A stretch of 52,710 nucleotides of DNA from Kitasatospora griseola (GTDB lineage: Bacteria; Actinomycetota; Actinomycetes; Streptomycetales; Streptomycetaceae). A program made the translations under genes and the position numbers. The notes under the pieces were generated by a model, which did no database searches, was not told the origin of the DNA, and saw only the letters and a list, made by a program, of their open reading frames with translations. The DNA lies in assembly GCF_014648555.1 (NCBI RefSeq), contig NZ_BMRI01000002.1, positions 367,958-420,667 of the forward strand, in the 5' to 3' direction. Within the stretch, counting starts at the first letter, position 1. The number at the start of each line of letters is the position of its first letter. Below, piece after piece: positions 8,086-17,336 of the stretch.

Positions 8086-9315
8086 ATGACAATGCCGCGG
8101 CAACGGCGTGTGCGACGTATCGGCCCGGTGGACCGAGTGTTCCTGGACCTGTCCCCCGGCCTGATCGCCGGATTCGTCCTGGAGTTCACCGGACGCCTTC
8201 CCGAAGCGGCCGCGCTGCGCGAACACCTTCGTGAGCGCGCGGCGGAACTCCCCGCTCTCGGCCTCACCTTCCCGGATTCCGCGAAATCGAGAAGGTGGAG
8301 CGCCGCCGCGCAGGCCGCGTCGGTCGAGTTCTCCCACCGGCCGGACCTCGCCGGCGAGGACGCCCTGCGGATCGCGGTCACCGAGCTCTTCGACCGCCCG
8401 TTCCCGGCCGAACCGGCCCCGCAGTGGGACCTGCTGTTCCTCTCCGGGTACGACGCGCAGCGGTTCACGGTGATCTACCGCGCGAATCACGCCCTCCAGG
8501 ACGGGGTCGGCATGATCCAGAACCTCCAGGCCCTGCTGGGCGATCCGCGGGACGAACCCCTGGGGCTCCGTCCCCGCCGCCGACCGACCGCACGCGCGGT
8601 GGTCAACATCGCCAGGGACGTCCGCGCCACCCGGGAGGGCCCGGCGGCGGACGCGGTCGAGGGCTCCCCGGCGCCGCTGCAGTGGCACTTCAGGGACTTC
8701 GACCGGTCGCACCTCGCGGCGGCCGCGGAGAGCCGCGGCGTCACGGTGAACGACCTGTGCCTGGCCACCCTCGCCCGCGCCGTCCGGGCCGTCGGCATGC
8801 GCCACCCGACGCTGCTCGTCCCGATGTCGACCCGGCGCCCTGCCGAGCGGTACACGCCCGGGAATTTCACGGCCGGATATCTGCTCAGGATTCCGATCGG
8901 GAATCCGCTGTCGCCGGAGGACGCGCTCCGCAGCGTCCGCAGACAGGCGGGCAATGCCCGCCGGACGAACGAACGGGACACCCGACGGGCCGTTCTCGCC
9001 GGCCTGCCGAATGCCCTCGCCAGGAGAGCGGCCCGACCGGTCATCGTGAACGTCGGGCTGACCGCGAGTTCCGCGACTCTCCCGCACCTGGAAATCGGGG
9101 ACGCCCGACTGATCGGCGCCGCCATGGCGCACTCCGCCCCCTCCTCGCTCGCGCTCGACGCCTACGTGTCGTTCGCCACCACCGGGACGACCGTCCGGTG
9201 TTCGGTCTTCCACCGGAAGGACCTGCCGGGCGAACTCCTGGTCGAAACGGCCCGAAACCTTTTCCTCGACCTGCCCCAGCACGAACCGAGCCGCGCCTTA
9301 CGCCTCGGCATGTGA
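8086..9315 (+). CDS. WS/DGAT-like O-acyltransferase (condensation-fold)
   Basis: 409 aa. The catalytic motif is NHALQDG, with His135 and Asp139 in an HxxxDG arrangement; the first His of the usual HH pair is Asn. NDLCLATLARAV, MSTRRPAERYTPGN and a C-terminal strand region also match the wax ester synthase/diacylglycerol acyltransferase family. Members transfer an acyl group from CoA to an alcohol. In the cluster it could esterify a polyketide hydroxyl. An in-frame TTA codon (9298-9300, residue 405, five codons before the stop) would make translation dependent on the bldA tRNA in Streptomyces. Codon use is less extreme than in neighbours (several AAT, TAT, GGA). Preceded by the 13-bp array. 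Confidence 0.75.
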   Translation: MTMPRQRRVRRIGPVDRVFLDLSPGLIAGFVLEFTGRLPEAAALREHLRERAAELPALGLTFPDSAKSRRWSAAAQAASVEFSHRPDLAGEDALRIAVTELFDRPFPAEPAPQWDLLFLSGYDAQRFTVIYRANHALQDGVGMIQNLQALLGDPRDEPLGLRPRRRPTARAVVNIARDVRATREGPAADAVEGSPAPLQWHFRDFDRSHLAAAAESRGVTVNDLCLATLARAVRAVGMRHPTLLVPMSTRRPAERYTPGNFTAGYLLRIPIGNPLSPEDALRSVRRQAGNARRTNERDTRRAVLAGLPNALARRAARPVIVNVGLTASSATLPHLEIGDARLIGAAMAHSAPSSLALDAYVSFATTGTTVRCSVFHRKDLPGELLVETARNLFLDLPQHEPSRALRLGM

Positions 9316-9366
9316 CGGCGTCGAGCCGTGACAACGAAAGACAACGAAAGAAGTGGAGCACCCTTC

Positions 9367-10443
9367 ATGCGACCCGTCGCCCTGGTCACCGGGATCTCAG
9401 GAGTCCTCGGCTCGGCCGTGGTTCCGGCCATGGCCAAGTCGTTCGACATCGTGGCCCTGGCCGGACGCCGCCCGCTCGATCTGCCGTACCGGCAGGTCGG
9501 CATCGACCTGCGGGCTGCACAGCTGGGTCTGGACAGCCCCACTTTCAAGGAACTCGCCCAACAGGCCGACGTGATCGTCCACTTGGCCGGCAACGTCCGC
9601 TACACGGCCTCCGCCGACGACCTGCACGCGGTCAACGAGGGCGGCGCGGCGGAGATGGTCGCGCTCGCCGAGACGGCCGGCTGCCCGCTGATCTACGCCT
9701 CGACGGCCTTCGCGGGGCGTCACACGCAGGCCGCCAGGGAGGACTCGGTCGGCGCGGTGTGCTCGTCACGGCCGTCCGCCTACCACCGGTCGAAGGCCGC
9801 CGCCGACGAGCGGATCCGGTCCTGCACGCAGCCCTGGTCGATCGTCCGCCCGTCGATCATCATGGGCGACTCGCCGGACGGGGCGATGCCCGAGCTGCAG
9901 AACATGCACCGGATCATGATGTTCGTCGCCTCCGGGCTGCCGGCGATCTTCGGCCGGCCCGAGCAGCGGGTGGACATGGTCCCCCGCGACCACGTCGCGG
10001 CGGCCGTCGCCGCGCTGGCCCGCCTGGCCGTGGAGGGCTCGCCGCTGCCCCGCGAGCACTGGGCCACCGCCGGCCCGTCCGCGCTGACCGTGGCCGAGTG
10101 GATCGACGTCCTCGGCGCCTCGGCGACCGCCGCCGGGCTGCCGTTCCGACGTCCTGCGCTGCTGGACCCGTTCACCACCGAGCTGACGGCCTACCCGCAG
10201 TGGGAGACCGTGCGGCGGTCCGTGCGACGGGCGCTCGGCAACCTCTACGTGAGCGCGCTCGCGCTCGGCGACGGCGAGAGCTTCCCGGCCTCCACGCTGC
10301 CCGAGAGCCACCGGGTGCCGGAGATCGACCGGGACGCCGCCCGGTCCCTGTTCGCGAACGACATGGCGTGGCTGCTGCGCAAGCACGTCGTCCCCGGCCC
10401 CAGGAAGCCCGAGCACGCCACCGGCCCGAGCCCGGTGGCGTAG
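9367..10443 (+). CDS. NAD(P)-dependent epimerase/dehydratase (extended SDR)
   Basis: 358 aa. The N-terminal Rossmann motif is VTGISGVLGSAV; a later VIVHLAGNVRY and the catalytic pair in SAYHRSKAAADE (YxxxK) identify an extended SDR. The ATG at 9367 was chosen because the Rossmann strand begins at once; a GTG at 9328 would add 13 polar residues. It follows the WS/DGAT-like gene by 51 bp. Likely reduces or isomerises a ketone or acyl intermediate. No sugar-nucleotide or glycosyltransferase genes are present in the window, so a deoxysugar role is unlikely. Substrate unknown. Confidence 0.75.
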   Translation: MRPVALVTGISGVLGSAVVPAMAKSFDIVALAGRRPLDLPYRQVGIDLRAAQLGLDSPTFKELAQQADVIVHLAGNVRYTASADDLHAVNEGGAAEMVALAETAGCPLIYASTAFAGRHTQAAREDSVGAVCSSRPSAYHRSKAAADERIRSCTQPWSIVRPSIIMGDSPDGAMPELQNMHRIMMFVASGLPAIFGRPEQRVDMVPRDHVAAAVAALARLAVEGSPLPREHWATAGPSALTVAEWIDVLGASATAAGLPFRRPALLDPFTTELTAYPQWETVRRSVRRALGNLYVSALALGDGESFPASTLPESHRVPEIDRDAARSLFANDMAWLLRKHVVPGPRKPEHATGPSPVA

Positions 10444-10588
10444 GGGACGCCGGCGAGTTCGGCCGCCCGGGGGTTCCTGCTGGTGCGGCCGGGCGACCCG
10501 CTCGCCGCGTGGCGGCCCGCCGCGGCCGACCGGCCACTTGCCTGGTCGGGGGACCGCCCGGGTTCCCCGGCTGCGAGGAGGCTCCACG

Positions 10589-11764
10589 ATGCGCCTGCGG
10601 GCCCTGACGACGGCTGCCGCACTGTTCGCGGCCCTCGCGGCGTGCGGCGCCCCGCCGCCGTCGCCGCAGGCCCGCCCGCAGCCCGCCCGCAGCACGGCGG
10701 CCGCCTCCCCCGCCGGACCGCGGCCGTTCACGCTGCTCGCCTCGGGCGACGTCCTGCCGCACGCCGAGATCATCCGGCAGGCCGCGGACGACGCCGGCGG
10801 CAACGGCTACGACTTCGCCCCGATGCTCGCGGACGTCAAACCGGTGGTGAGCGCCGCGGATCTGGCCATCTGTCACCTGGAGACCGTGTCCGGGGCCGCC
10901 GGCGGGCCGTTCACCGGCTGGCCGACCTTCAAGTCTCCCCCGCAGCTCGCCCGCGCCCTCAAGGACACCGGCTACACCTCGTGCGACACGGCGTCCAACC
11001 ACACCCTCGACGACGGCCCCGACGGCATCCGCCGGACCCTCGACGCCATGGACGCGGCGGGCCTGGCGCACACCGGCTCGGCCCGCACCGCCGACGAGGC
11101 CGGCGCCCCGGCCCTGCTGCGGGTGCACGGCGCCACCGTCGCCCAACTCGCCTACACCTACGGCACCAACGACATCCCGCTGCCGCCGGGACAGCCCTGG
11201 GCGGTCAACCTCATCGACCGCGACCGGATCCTCGCCGACGCCCGGGCCGCCCGCCGGGCCGGCGCGGACATCGTCGTGGTCAGCATGCACTGGGGCACCG
11301 AGTGGCAGGACGAGCCGAACGACCAACAGCTCACCCTCACCCGCGAGTTGACCGCCGATCAGCAGCCCGACGCACCCGACGTCGACCTGATCCTCGGCAC
11401 CCACGCGCACATCCCCCAGGCGTACGAGAAGGTCAACGGCACCTGGACCGTCTACGGCATGGGGGACCAGATCGCCGGACGGATGTACGACTACACGGGC
11501 GCCGAGGACCCGCGCGGCAACTGGAGCTCGATCGCCAGGTTCACCTTCTCGCCGCCCGTCGGGCCCGGCCGCCGCTGGACGGTCACCAGGGCCGAGTTCC
11601 TCCCCCAGCTGATGGACGGCCCGCCCTATCGGGTCCTCGACCTCGCCGCGGCGGCCCGCCGCCACCCGGACCGCACCGACCTCGCCCGGGCCCTGGACCA
11701 CATCCGGACGGTCGTCCTCAGCCGCGGCGCCGCCGCCGACGGACTCACCATGGCGCCGTCCTGA
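10589..11764 (+). CDS. CapA-family lipoprotein
   Basis: 391 aa. A lipoprotein signal peptide ends in the lipobox LAAC-G about residues 16-20, followed by a Pro/Ala-rich linker. The CapA/PGA-synthesis domain (metallophosphatase-like) shows LLASGDVLPH, ICHLETV, SNHTLDD, VVVSMHWGTEW and ILGTHAHIPQ. The ATG at 10589 has GAGGAGG about ten bases upstream. Family members are cell-surface and linked to poly-gamma-glutamate or capsule; the function in actinomycetes is poorly defined. It has its own 145-bp upstream gap and no clear role in polyketide assembly, so it may be a passenger inside the cluster. Confidence 0.85.
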   Translation: MRLRALTTAAALFAALAACGAPPPSPQARPQPARSTAAASPAGPRPFTLLASGDVLPHAEIIRQAADDAGGNGYDFAPMLADVKPVVSAADLAICHLETVSGAAGGPFTGWPTFKSPPQLARALKDTGYTSCDTASNHTLDDGPDGIRRTLDAMDAAGLAHTGSARTADEAGAPALLRVHGATVAQLAYTYGTNDIPLPPGQPWAVNLIDRDRILADARAARRAGADIVVVSMHWGTEWQDEPNDQQLTLTRELTADQQPDAPDVDLILGTHAHIPQAYEKVNGTWTVYGMGDQIAGRMYDYTGAEDPRGNWSSIARFTFSPPVGPGRRWTVTRAEFLPQLMDGPPYRVLDLAAAARRHPDRTDLARALDHIRTVVLSRGAAADGLTMAPS

Positions 11765-11802
11765 GACCGTGCGGGCCCACCGGGGGCGGCGGCGAGACGG
11801 AT

Positions 11803-11834
11803 TCGAATCAGGCTCGAAGGGGGTAGGACAGGCT
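11803..11834 (+). promoter_or_regulatory. SARP-box candidate upstream of the P450 operon
   Basis: TCGAATC (11803-11809) and TCGAAGG (11814-11820) are heptamer direct repeats 11 bp apart with a 4-bp spacer, the geometry of ActII-ORF4/DnrI binding sites. A TAGGAC word starts at 11824, close to where a -10 is expected. It lies about 100 bp before the P450 start. Confidence 0.6.
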
Positions 11835-11916
11835 GGGCCCGCTCCGAACGCGGCGAGTCGGCCCGGGCGGAGTTCCGCCGCCATGACCGAACCCATGACC
11901 GTCAGGAGCACACATC

Positions 11917-13113
11917 GTGACCGGTGCACCGGAGGAGAGCGCGACGTTCCCGTTCGCCCGGCCCTGTCCGTTCGCCGTCCCGGAGGAGTACGCGCGGCTG
12001 CGCGCCGACGGGAGCGTCCCGCGGCTGCCGCTGGCGGCCGGCGGGGACGCCTGGGTGGTGACCCGGTACGAGGACGTGAAGAACGCGCTGAACGACGACC
12101 GGCTGAGCAACGACCGGACCCACCCGGGGTACCCGTCCCCGATCGCCATCCCCCCGGCGATGCGGACCAACGGCTCGCTGCTGGCCATGGACCCGCCCGA
12201 GCACACCGCGTACCGGCGGATGGTGAAGGCCGAGTTCACCCTGCAGCGGGTGCACGCGATGCACCCGCGGGTGCAGCAGCTGGTGACCGAGCACCTGGAC
12301 CGGTTCGTCGCCAAGGGCGCCCCCGGCGACCTGGCCGCCGACTTCGCGCAACCGCTGACGCTCGCCGTCATCGGCGAACTGCTGGCGATACCGCCGCAGG
12401 ACCTGGACAGCCTGCACGACGCCACCCGCGGCATGTTCGACTCGGCCCGCACCCCCGAGCAGCGGCACGCCGCGATCTCCTTCCTCGACCACTACTTCGA
12501 GCAGTACGTCGCCGACCGCCTGGAGAAGCCCGGCGACGACATGATCGGGCGGATCGTCCGGCGCAACCCGCAGCTGGGCCTGACCGAGACCGTCCACCTG
12601 ACCCGGCTGCTGCTCAACGGCGGGCACGACAGCACGGCCTCGATGATCTCGCTGGGCGTCCTGACGCTGCTCCGGCACCCGGAGCACTTCCGGGCGCTGG
12701 CCACCGACGAGGCGTTCGCCGAGGACGTCGTCGAGGAGCTGCTGCGCTACCTGACCGTCACCGATCTGAGCACCGCCCGGGTCGCCGCCGCCGACCTGGA
12801 GATCGGGGGCAGCGCGATCCCGGCCGGCGACGGCGTGTACCCGGCCACCGCCGCGGCCAACCGGGACCCAGAGGTGTTCGAGGACCCGGAGACGTTCGAC
12901 CCGACCCGCGCCGGGCGCAACCGGCACCTCGCGTTCGGCTTCGGCCGACACCTGTGCCTGGGCGCCGACCTGGCCCGGCTGGAACTGCGGCTGGTGTTCA
13001 CCGAACTCGCCCGCCGGCTCCCCGACCTGCGCCTCGCCGTCCCGGAGGAGCAGGTCACGGTCCGCGACGGCGGCTTCGTCTACCGGCTGGCCGCCCTCCC
13101 GGTGACCTGGTGA
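11917..13113 (+). CDS. Cytochrome P450 monooxygenase
   Basis: 398 aa, typical bacterial class I length. Visible motifs are the I-helix LLLNGGHDSTASM, the K-helix ExxR in EELLRYL and the heme loop FGFGRHLCLGAD with the cysteine ligand. The GTG at 11917 follows CAGGAG. First gene of a rightward P450, FAD monooxygenase, epoxide hydrolase run, preceded by a SARP-box candidate. It needs ferredoxin and ferredoxin reductase; none is encoded nearby. Inferred role: late oxidation of the polyketide (hydroxylation or epoxidation). The epoxide hydrolase two genes downstream makes epoxidation attractive, but this is not shown by sequence. Confidence 0.93.
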   Translation: MTGAPEESATFPFARPCPFAVPEEYARLRADGSVPRLPLAAGGDAWVVTRYEDVKNALNDDRLSNDRTHPGYPSPIAIPPAMRTNGSLLAMDPPEHTAYRRMVKAEFTLQRVHAMHPRVQQLVTEHLDRFVAKGAPGDLAADFAQPLTLAVIGELLAIPPQDLDSLHDATRGMFDSARTPEQRHAAISFLDHYFEQYVADRLEKPGDDMIGRIVRRNPQLGLTETVHLTRLLLNGGHDSTASMISLGVLTLLRHPEHFRALATDEAFAEDVVEELLRYLTVTDLSTARVAAADLEIGGSAIPAGDGVYPATAAANRDPEVFEDPETFDPTRAGRNRHLAFGFGRHLCLGADLARLELRLVFTELARRLPDLRLAVPEEQVTVRDGGFVYRLAALPVTW

Positions 13114-13185
13114 GAACAGCGGCCCCTCCCGTCCCCGCGGTCGACGCCGTCGCCCGCCCGCTCCCCGAACAGAGGTGACCACCAG

Positions 13186-14385
13186 ATGGCGCGCGCGCTG
13201 ATCATCGGCGCCGGCATCGCCGGCCCCGTCGTGGCGATGGCCCTGCAGAAGGCCGGCTTCGAGAGCACTGTGTACGAGGCGTACGAACGCACCGCGGACG
13301 GCGTCGGGGCGTTCATGAACATCGCCCCCAACGGCCTGGACGCGGCGGACTGCCTCGGCCTGGCCGACCTGGTCCGCAAGGTCGGCTTCGACACCCCGGG
13401 CATGGCGTTCTACCGGCACGACGGCCGCCGGCTGTCCGGCGACATCCCCTTCGACCTGGTCCGCGGCACCGGCAACACCACCGTGGAACGCTCCGACCTG
13501 TACATCGCGCTGCGCACCGAGGCCGAGCGGCGCGGCATACCGATCGAGTACGGCAGGCGGATCGTCGACGCCCGCCGCGACGGCGGCACGGTGCGCGCCG
13601 AGTTCGCCGACGGCACCCGCGCCGAGGGCGACCTGCTGATCGGCGCGGACGGCCTGCACTCCCGGGTCCGGGAGATCATCGACCCGGCCGCGCCCCGGCC
13701 GCGCTACGTCGGGGTGCTGAACGCCTGGGGCTTCGTGCCCGACTACCCGTCCGGCGAGGCGCCCGGGATCATCCGGATGTTCTTCGGCCGGCACTGCTTC
13801 TTCATGTACACCCAGGCCCCGGGCGGCGAACTGCGCTGGTACGCCAACCCGCCGCAGGCGGTCCGGCCCGACCCGGCGGCGCTGCGCGGCGGCGAGGCCT
13901 GGCGGAGCGAACTGCTGGAGCTGGTGCGGGCCGACCGGATGCCGGTCGCCGACATCATCCGGGCCACCCCCGAACTGCCCGCCCCGTTCCTGAACTGCGA
14001 CCTGCCCTCGCTGACCCGCTGGCACCGGGACGGCATGGTGGTGATCGGCGACGCGGCGCACGCGGCGTCCCCGACCTCGGGTTCCGGCGCGTCCATCACC
14101 ATGGAGGACGCGGTGGTGCTCGCCAAGTGCCTGCGCGACCAGCCCGGGACCGACCAGGCCTTCCGCGCCTTCGAACGGGCCCGGCGGGCCCGGGTGGAGG
14201 CGGTCGTCGCGCAGGGCAAGCGCAACATCGAGGGCAACCTGAGCGGCGGTGTGCGGGCCGCGCTGCGCAACTACTTCATCGCCCGGACCTTCCGGAAGCC
14301 GCAGGCGGACGGCAAGCGGACGCTGTGGATGCACGACCACCACATCGACTGGGACGGCCCGGTGACGGTCGGCGCGGCCGGCTGA
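13186..14385 (+). CDS. FAD-dependent aromatic/polyketide monooxygenase
   Basis: 399 aa. The N-terminal FAD-binding GAGIAG in LIIGAGIAGPVVAMAL, the central DLLIGADGLHSRVRE (DG motif) and the C-terminal VIGDAAHAASPTSGSGA (GD motif) define a group A flavoprotein monooxygenase (PF01494). Located 72 bp after the P450 with an ATG preceded by AGGTG. A perfect hairpin follows at 14407, so much transcription probably ends there. Inferred role: ring hydroxylation, epoxidation or Baeyer-Villiger-type oxidation of the aromatic core. The class is secure, the exact reaction open. Confidence 0.9.
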   Translation: MARALIIGAGIAGPVVAMALQKAGFESTVYEAYERTADGVGAFMNIAPNGLDAADCLGLADLVRKVGFDTPGMAFYRHDGRRLSGDIPFDLVRGTGNTTVERSDLYIALRTEAERRGIPIEYGRRIVDARRDGGTVRAEFADGTRAEGDLLIGADGLHSRVREIIDPAAPRPRYVGVLNAWGFVPDYPSGEAPGIIRMFFGRHCFFMYTQAPGGELRWYANPPQAVRPDPAALRGGEAWRSELLELVRADRMPVADIIRATPELPAPFLNCDLPSLTRWHRDGMVVIGDAAHAASPTSGSGASITMEDAVVLAKCLRDQPGTDQAFRAFERARRARVEAVVAQGKRNIEGNLSGGVRAALRNYFIARTFRKPQADGKRTLWMHDHHIDWDGPVTVGAAG

Positions 14386-14406
14386 CCCGGGCACGGGTGG
14401 AGCGGC

Positions 14407-14434
14407 ACGGGGACCTCGCCCGCGAGGTCCCCGT
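14407..14434 (+). terminator. Strong hairpin terminator
   Basis: A 12-bp perfect stem (14407-14418 with 14423-14434) and 4-nt loop lies just after the FAD monooxygenase gene. No U-tract follows, which is common in actinomycetes. Confidence 0.7.
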
Positions 14435-14517
14435 CGCTTCACCCGTTCGAGGCAATCTGTCCGGGGGCCGGGCGAAGGCGGACAGCCGGGGTCACCCATT
14501 CCGGACATGCTGCCCAG

Positions 14518-15666
14518 GTGACCGCAATTCACCCCTACCGGATCGATGTCCCGCAGTCCGCGCTGGACGACCTCGACGACCGCCTCGCCCGGACCCGCTG
14601 GCCCGAGGCGCTGCCCGGCGTCGGCTGGTCGTACGGCGTCGACCGGGACTACCTGGCCGACCTGGCCGAGTACTGGCGCACCGGGTACGACTGGCGCCGG
14701 CACGAGGCCCGGCTCAACGCGGTGCCGCAGTTCACCACCACGATCGACGGCCAGAACGTCCACTTCCTGCACGCCCGTTCGGCCGAACCCGACGCGGTGC
14801 CGCTGCTGGTGACGCACGGCTGGCCGAGCACCGTGTACGACTTCCTGGACGTCCTCGGACCGCTGACCGACCCGGTCGCGCACGGCGGCGACCGGGCCGA
14901 CGCCTTCCACGTGGTCGCCCCGTCCGTCCCGGGCTTCGCGTTCTCCGGCCCGACCCGGGAACCCGGCTGGGGCGTCAGGCGCACCGCCCGGGCCTGGGTC
15001 GAGCTGATGGAACGGCTCGGCTACCCGCGCTACGGCGCCCAGGGCGGCGACTTCGGCAGCCTGGTCGCCCCCGAGGTCGGCCGGATCGCCCCCGACCGGC
15101 TGCTCGGCGTCCACGTCAACGCCCTGGTCGGGGCCGCCACCCTGACCGGACCCGACGACCGGGCGGCGCTGTCCGGCCCCGAGCTGGCGCAGGCCGAACG
15201 CAACGGCCGCTGGTGGCAGGGGCGTTCCGGCTACGCCACCCAGATGAGCACCCGGCCGCAGACCCTGGCGTACGCGCTGAACGACTCACCGGTCGGCCAA
15301 CTCGCTTGGAACCTCGAATGGTTCATCGACTGGGACCCGACCGGCACCAAGCAGAGCCCGATCCGCCGGGACGACGTGCTGAGCGACGTGTCGATCTTCT
15401 GGCTGACCGGCACCGCCGGCTCCGCCGCCCGCCTCTACCGGGAGATGCTGCCCGACGCCTGGGGCCCCCGCCCCGCCCCCGGCCCGGTGCCCACCGGCGT
15501 CGCGGTCTTCCAGGGCGACCGGGTGCTGCGGCCCCTGGCGGAGCTCTCCCACACCATCACCCGGTGGACCCGGTACGAGACCGGCGGCCACTTCGCCTCC
15601 CTCCAGTCCCCCGACCAACTGGTCGGCGACATCCGGGAGTTCTTCCGCCCGCTGCGCCGCGTCTGA
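14518..15666 (+). CDS. Epoxide hydrolase (EHN plus alpha/beta hydrolase)
   Basis: 382 aa. The N-terminal epoxide hydrolase domain (about 1-110: RIDVPQSALDDLDDRLARTR, then YWRTGYDWRRHEARLN) is followed by an alpha/beta-hydrolase core with the oxyanion motif THGWPST and a nucleophile elbow GGDFGS carrying Asp. The GTG at 14518 is the only sensible start because an upstream ATG at 14506 runs into a stop; the ribosome site is poor. It has its own upstream gap after a terminator and may have a separate promoter. Probably opens an epoxide or related strained ring on the product. It could serve biosynthesis or detoxify a reactive epoxide. Confidence 0.88.
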   Translation: MTAIHPYRIDVPQSALDDLDDRLARTRWPEALPGVGWSYGVDRDYLADLAEYWRTGYDWRRHEARLNAVPQFTTTIDGQNVHFLHARSAEPDAVPLLVTHGWPSTVYDFLDVLGPLTDPVAHGGDRADAFHVVAPSVPGFAFSGPTREPGWGVRRTARAWVELMERLGYPRYGAQGGDFGSLVAPEVGRIAPDRLLGVHVNALVGAATLTGPDDRAALSGPELAQAERNGRWWQGRSGYATQMSTRPQTLAYALNDSPVGQLAWNLEWFIDWDPTGTKQSPIRRDDVLSDVSIFWLTGTAGSAARLYREMLPDAWGPRPAPGPVPTGVAVFQGDRVLRPLAELSHTITRWTRYETGGHFASLQSPDQLVGDIREFFRPLRRV

Positions 15667-15680
15667 GGCCGGGCACAGCA

Positions 15681-15719
15681 CGGCGGCCCGGCCGGTGCCT
15701 GCGCACCGCCGGGCCGCCG
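15681..15719. terminator. Bidirectional terminator hairpin
   Basis: An arm at 15681-15698 pairs with 15703-15719 over 17 bp with one bulged C. It lies between the convergent ends of the epoxide hydrolase (+) and the exporter (-) genes. Confidence 0.7.
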
Positions 15720-15739
15720 CGCTCCGCGGAGCCGGGGGA

Positions 15740-17221
15740 TTACTCCGCGTCGCCGCCGACGCTGCTCGCGGCGGGCTTCTTGGGCTGCGACCAGTTCTTC
15801 GCCGCGGCCAGCGCCTCCGGCGAGACGCCGGGGACGGCCAGGCCGGCCAGCAGGCCGGCCAGCGGGAAGACCGCCGCGATCAGGAAGGCACGGGCGTAGC
15901 CGTCCGCCGAGGCGCCCGGCACCAGGCTGTTCGCGTAGCCGGCCACCACCGCGGCCAGCACGCTCAGCCAGAGCGCGCCGCCGATCTGCCGGCTCGCGTT
16001 CAGCAGGCCGGAGACCAGACCGGCCTGGGTGTAGGGGACCTTGGCGGTGCCCGCCATGGTGACGGTGGAGGACACCATGCCCTGGCCGGCGCCGAACACC
16101 AGCGAGGGGCCGAGCAGGTCGCTGACGAAGCCGCCCCCGCCGACCGAGAAGGACAGCCACAGCAGCGAAACCAGCGAGAGCGCGGTGCCCGCCACCAGGA
16201 CCGGCTTGGGGCCGAGCTTGGTGATCAGCGCCGGGGCGACGCCGCGCGCCGTGGTGACGATCGCCAGCGACAGCGGCAGGTAGGCCAGGCCGGTCTGCAG
16301 CGAGTCGTAGCCGTAGACGAACTGCATCAGCAGGGTGAACAGGAACAGCACGCCGACCAGCGCCGCGTTGGTGGTGAAGGAGACCACGTTGGCGGCGGAC
16401 ACCGAGCGGTTGCGGAAGATGCTGAGCGGCACCAGCGGCTGCTTGGCGAACTTGGCCTCGTTGAGCACGAAGAAGGCCAGCAGCGCGACGCCGACGGCCA
16501 GCGAGACCAGGGTGGTCGCGGAGCCCCAGCCCTTGTCGTGCGCCTCGACGATCCCGTACACCCCGGCCATCAGGCCGGCCGTGACGGCGACCGCGCCGGT
16601 GGTGTCGATCCGCCGGTCGGCCTGCTCGTTGCGGGACTCCGGGACGGCCACCAGCAGCAGCGCCATCAGCGCCGCGCCGATCGGCACGTTCACCAGGAAG
16701 ATCCAGCGCCAGGACAGCCACTGGGTGACCACGCCGCCGACCAGCGCGCCGATCGCGCCGCCGCCGGCCGCGACCGCGCTCCAGGTGCCGAACGCCTTGG
16801 CCTTGCCGCCCGGATCGGTGAACGAGGTGAACAGCACGGTCAGGGTGGCGGGCGCGAGCACCGCGCCGCCCAGGCCCTGGAGGCCGCGCGAGATCAGCAG
16901 GGTGGTCTCGTCGACCGCCAGGCCGGCGACCAGGCTGGCCACGGTGAACAGCGCCAGGCCGATCGCGAACACCCGCCGGCGGCCGAACAGGTCGGCGAGC
17001 CGGCCGCCGAGCAGCAGGAAGCCCGCAAAAACGATCGTGTAGGCGTTGATCACCCACTGCAGGCTGTTCGACGCCAGGTGCAGGGAGTCCTGGATGGGCC
17101 GCAGCGCGACGTTCACGATCGACGCGTCCAGCACCACCATGAACTGCCCGACACAGCACGCCAGCAGGATCAGGCCCAACCGCGGTGCGGCGGTACTCGT
17201 CGTTTTCTCCATCGTCGCCAT
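15740..17221 (-). CDS. MFS drug exporter, DHA2 (EmrB/QacA) family
   Basis: 493 aa, consistent with 14 membrane segments. The segment-1 signature is GQFMVVLDASIVNVALRPI, motif A is LGGRLADLFGRRRVF, and motif C-like glycine-rich stretches follow. A hydrophilic C-terminal tail is rich in Lys and Ser. ATG at 17221 chosen, with an alternative at 17212 (MEKTTSTA). Inner-membrane proton-driven efflux, probably exporting the cluster product. Divergent from the WYL regulator gene, with two matching palindromes between them, which suggests direct control by that regulator. Forms a resistance unit with the AlkZ-like glycosylase. Confidence 0.92.
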   Translation of the reverse strand: MATMEKTTSTAAPRLGLILLACCVGQFMVVLDASIVNVALRPIQDSLHLASNSLQWVINAYTIVFAGFLLLGGRLADLFGRRRVFAIGLALFTVASLVAGLAVDETTLLISRGLQGLGGAVLAPATLTVLFTSFTDPGGKAKAFGTWSAVAAGGGAIGALVGGVVTQWLSWRWIFLVNVPIGAALMALLLVAVPESRNEQADRRIDTTGAVAVTAGLMAGVYGIVEAHDKGWGSATTLVSLAVGVALLAFFVLNEAKFAKQPLVPLSIFRNRSVSAANVVSFTTNAALVGVLFLFTLLMQFVYGYDSLQTGLAYLPLSLAIVTTARGVAPALITKLGPKPVLVAGTALSLVSLLWLSFSVGGGGFVSDLLGPSLVFGAGQGMVSSTVTMAGTAKVPYTQAGLVSGLLNASRQIGGALWLSVLAAVVAGYANSLVPGASADGYARAFLIAAVFPLAGLLAGLAVPGVSPEALAAAKNWSQPKKPAASSVGGDAE

Positions 17222-17336
17222 CTGCTCTCGATCCCGTTCCGGTGATTCGTCACCCCGCCGCCGCTGCGGCCGGGCCCGCGGATCCCGCCCTGCGGGTCCG
17301 CCACTGCGCTTCCGGGGGAGACCGTAGGAGAGATGT

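Noticed and set aside
11902..15114. A 1,070-codon minus-strand frame opposite the P450, FAD monooxygenase and epoxide hydrolase genes
   Set aside because: The plus strand encodes three proteins with complete catalytic motifs; the antisense frame has none.
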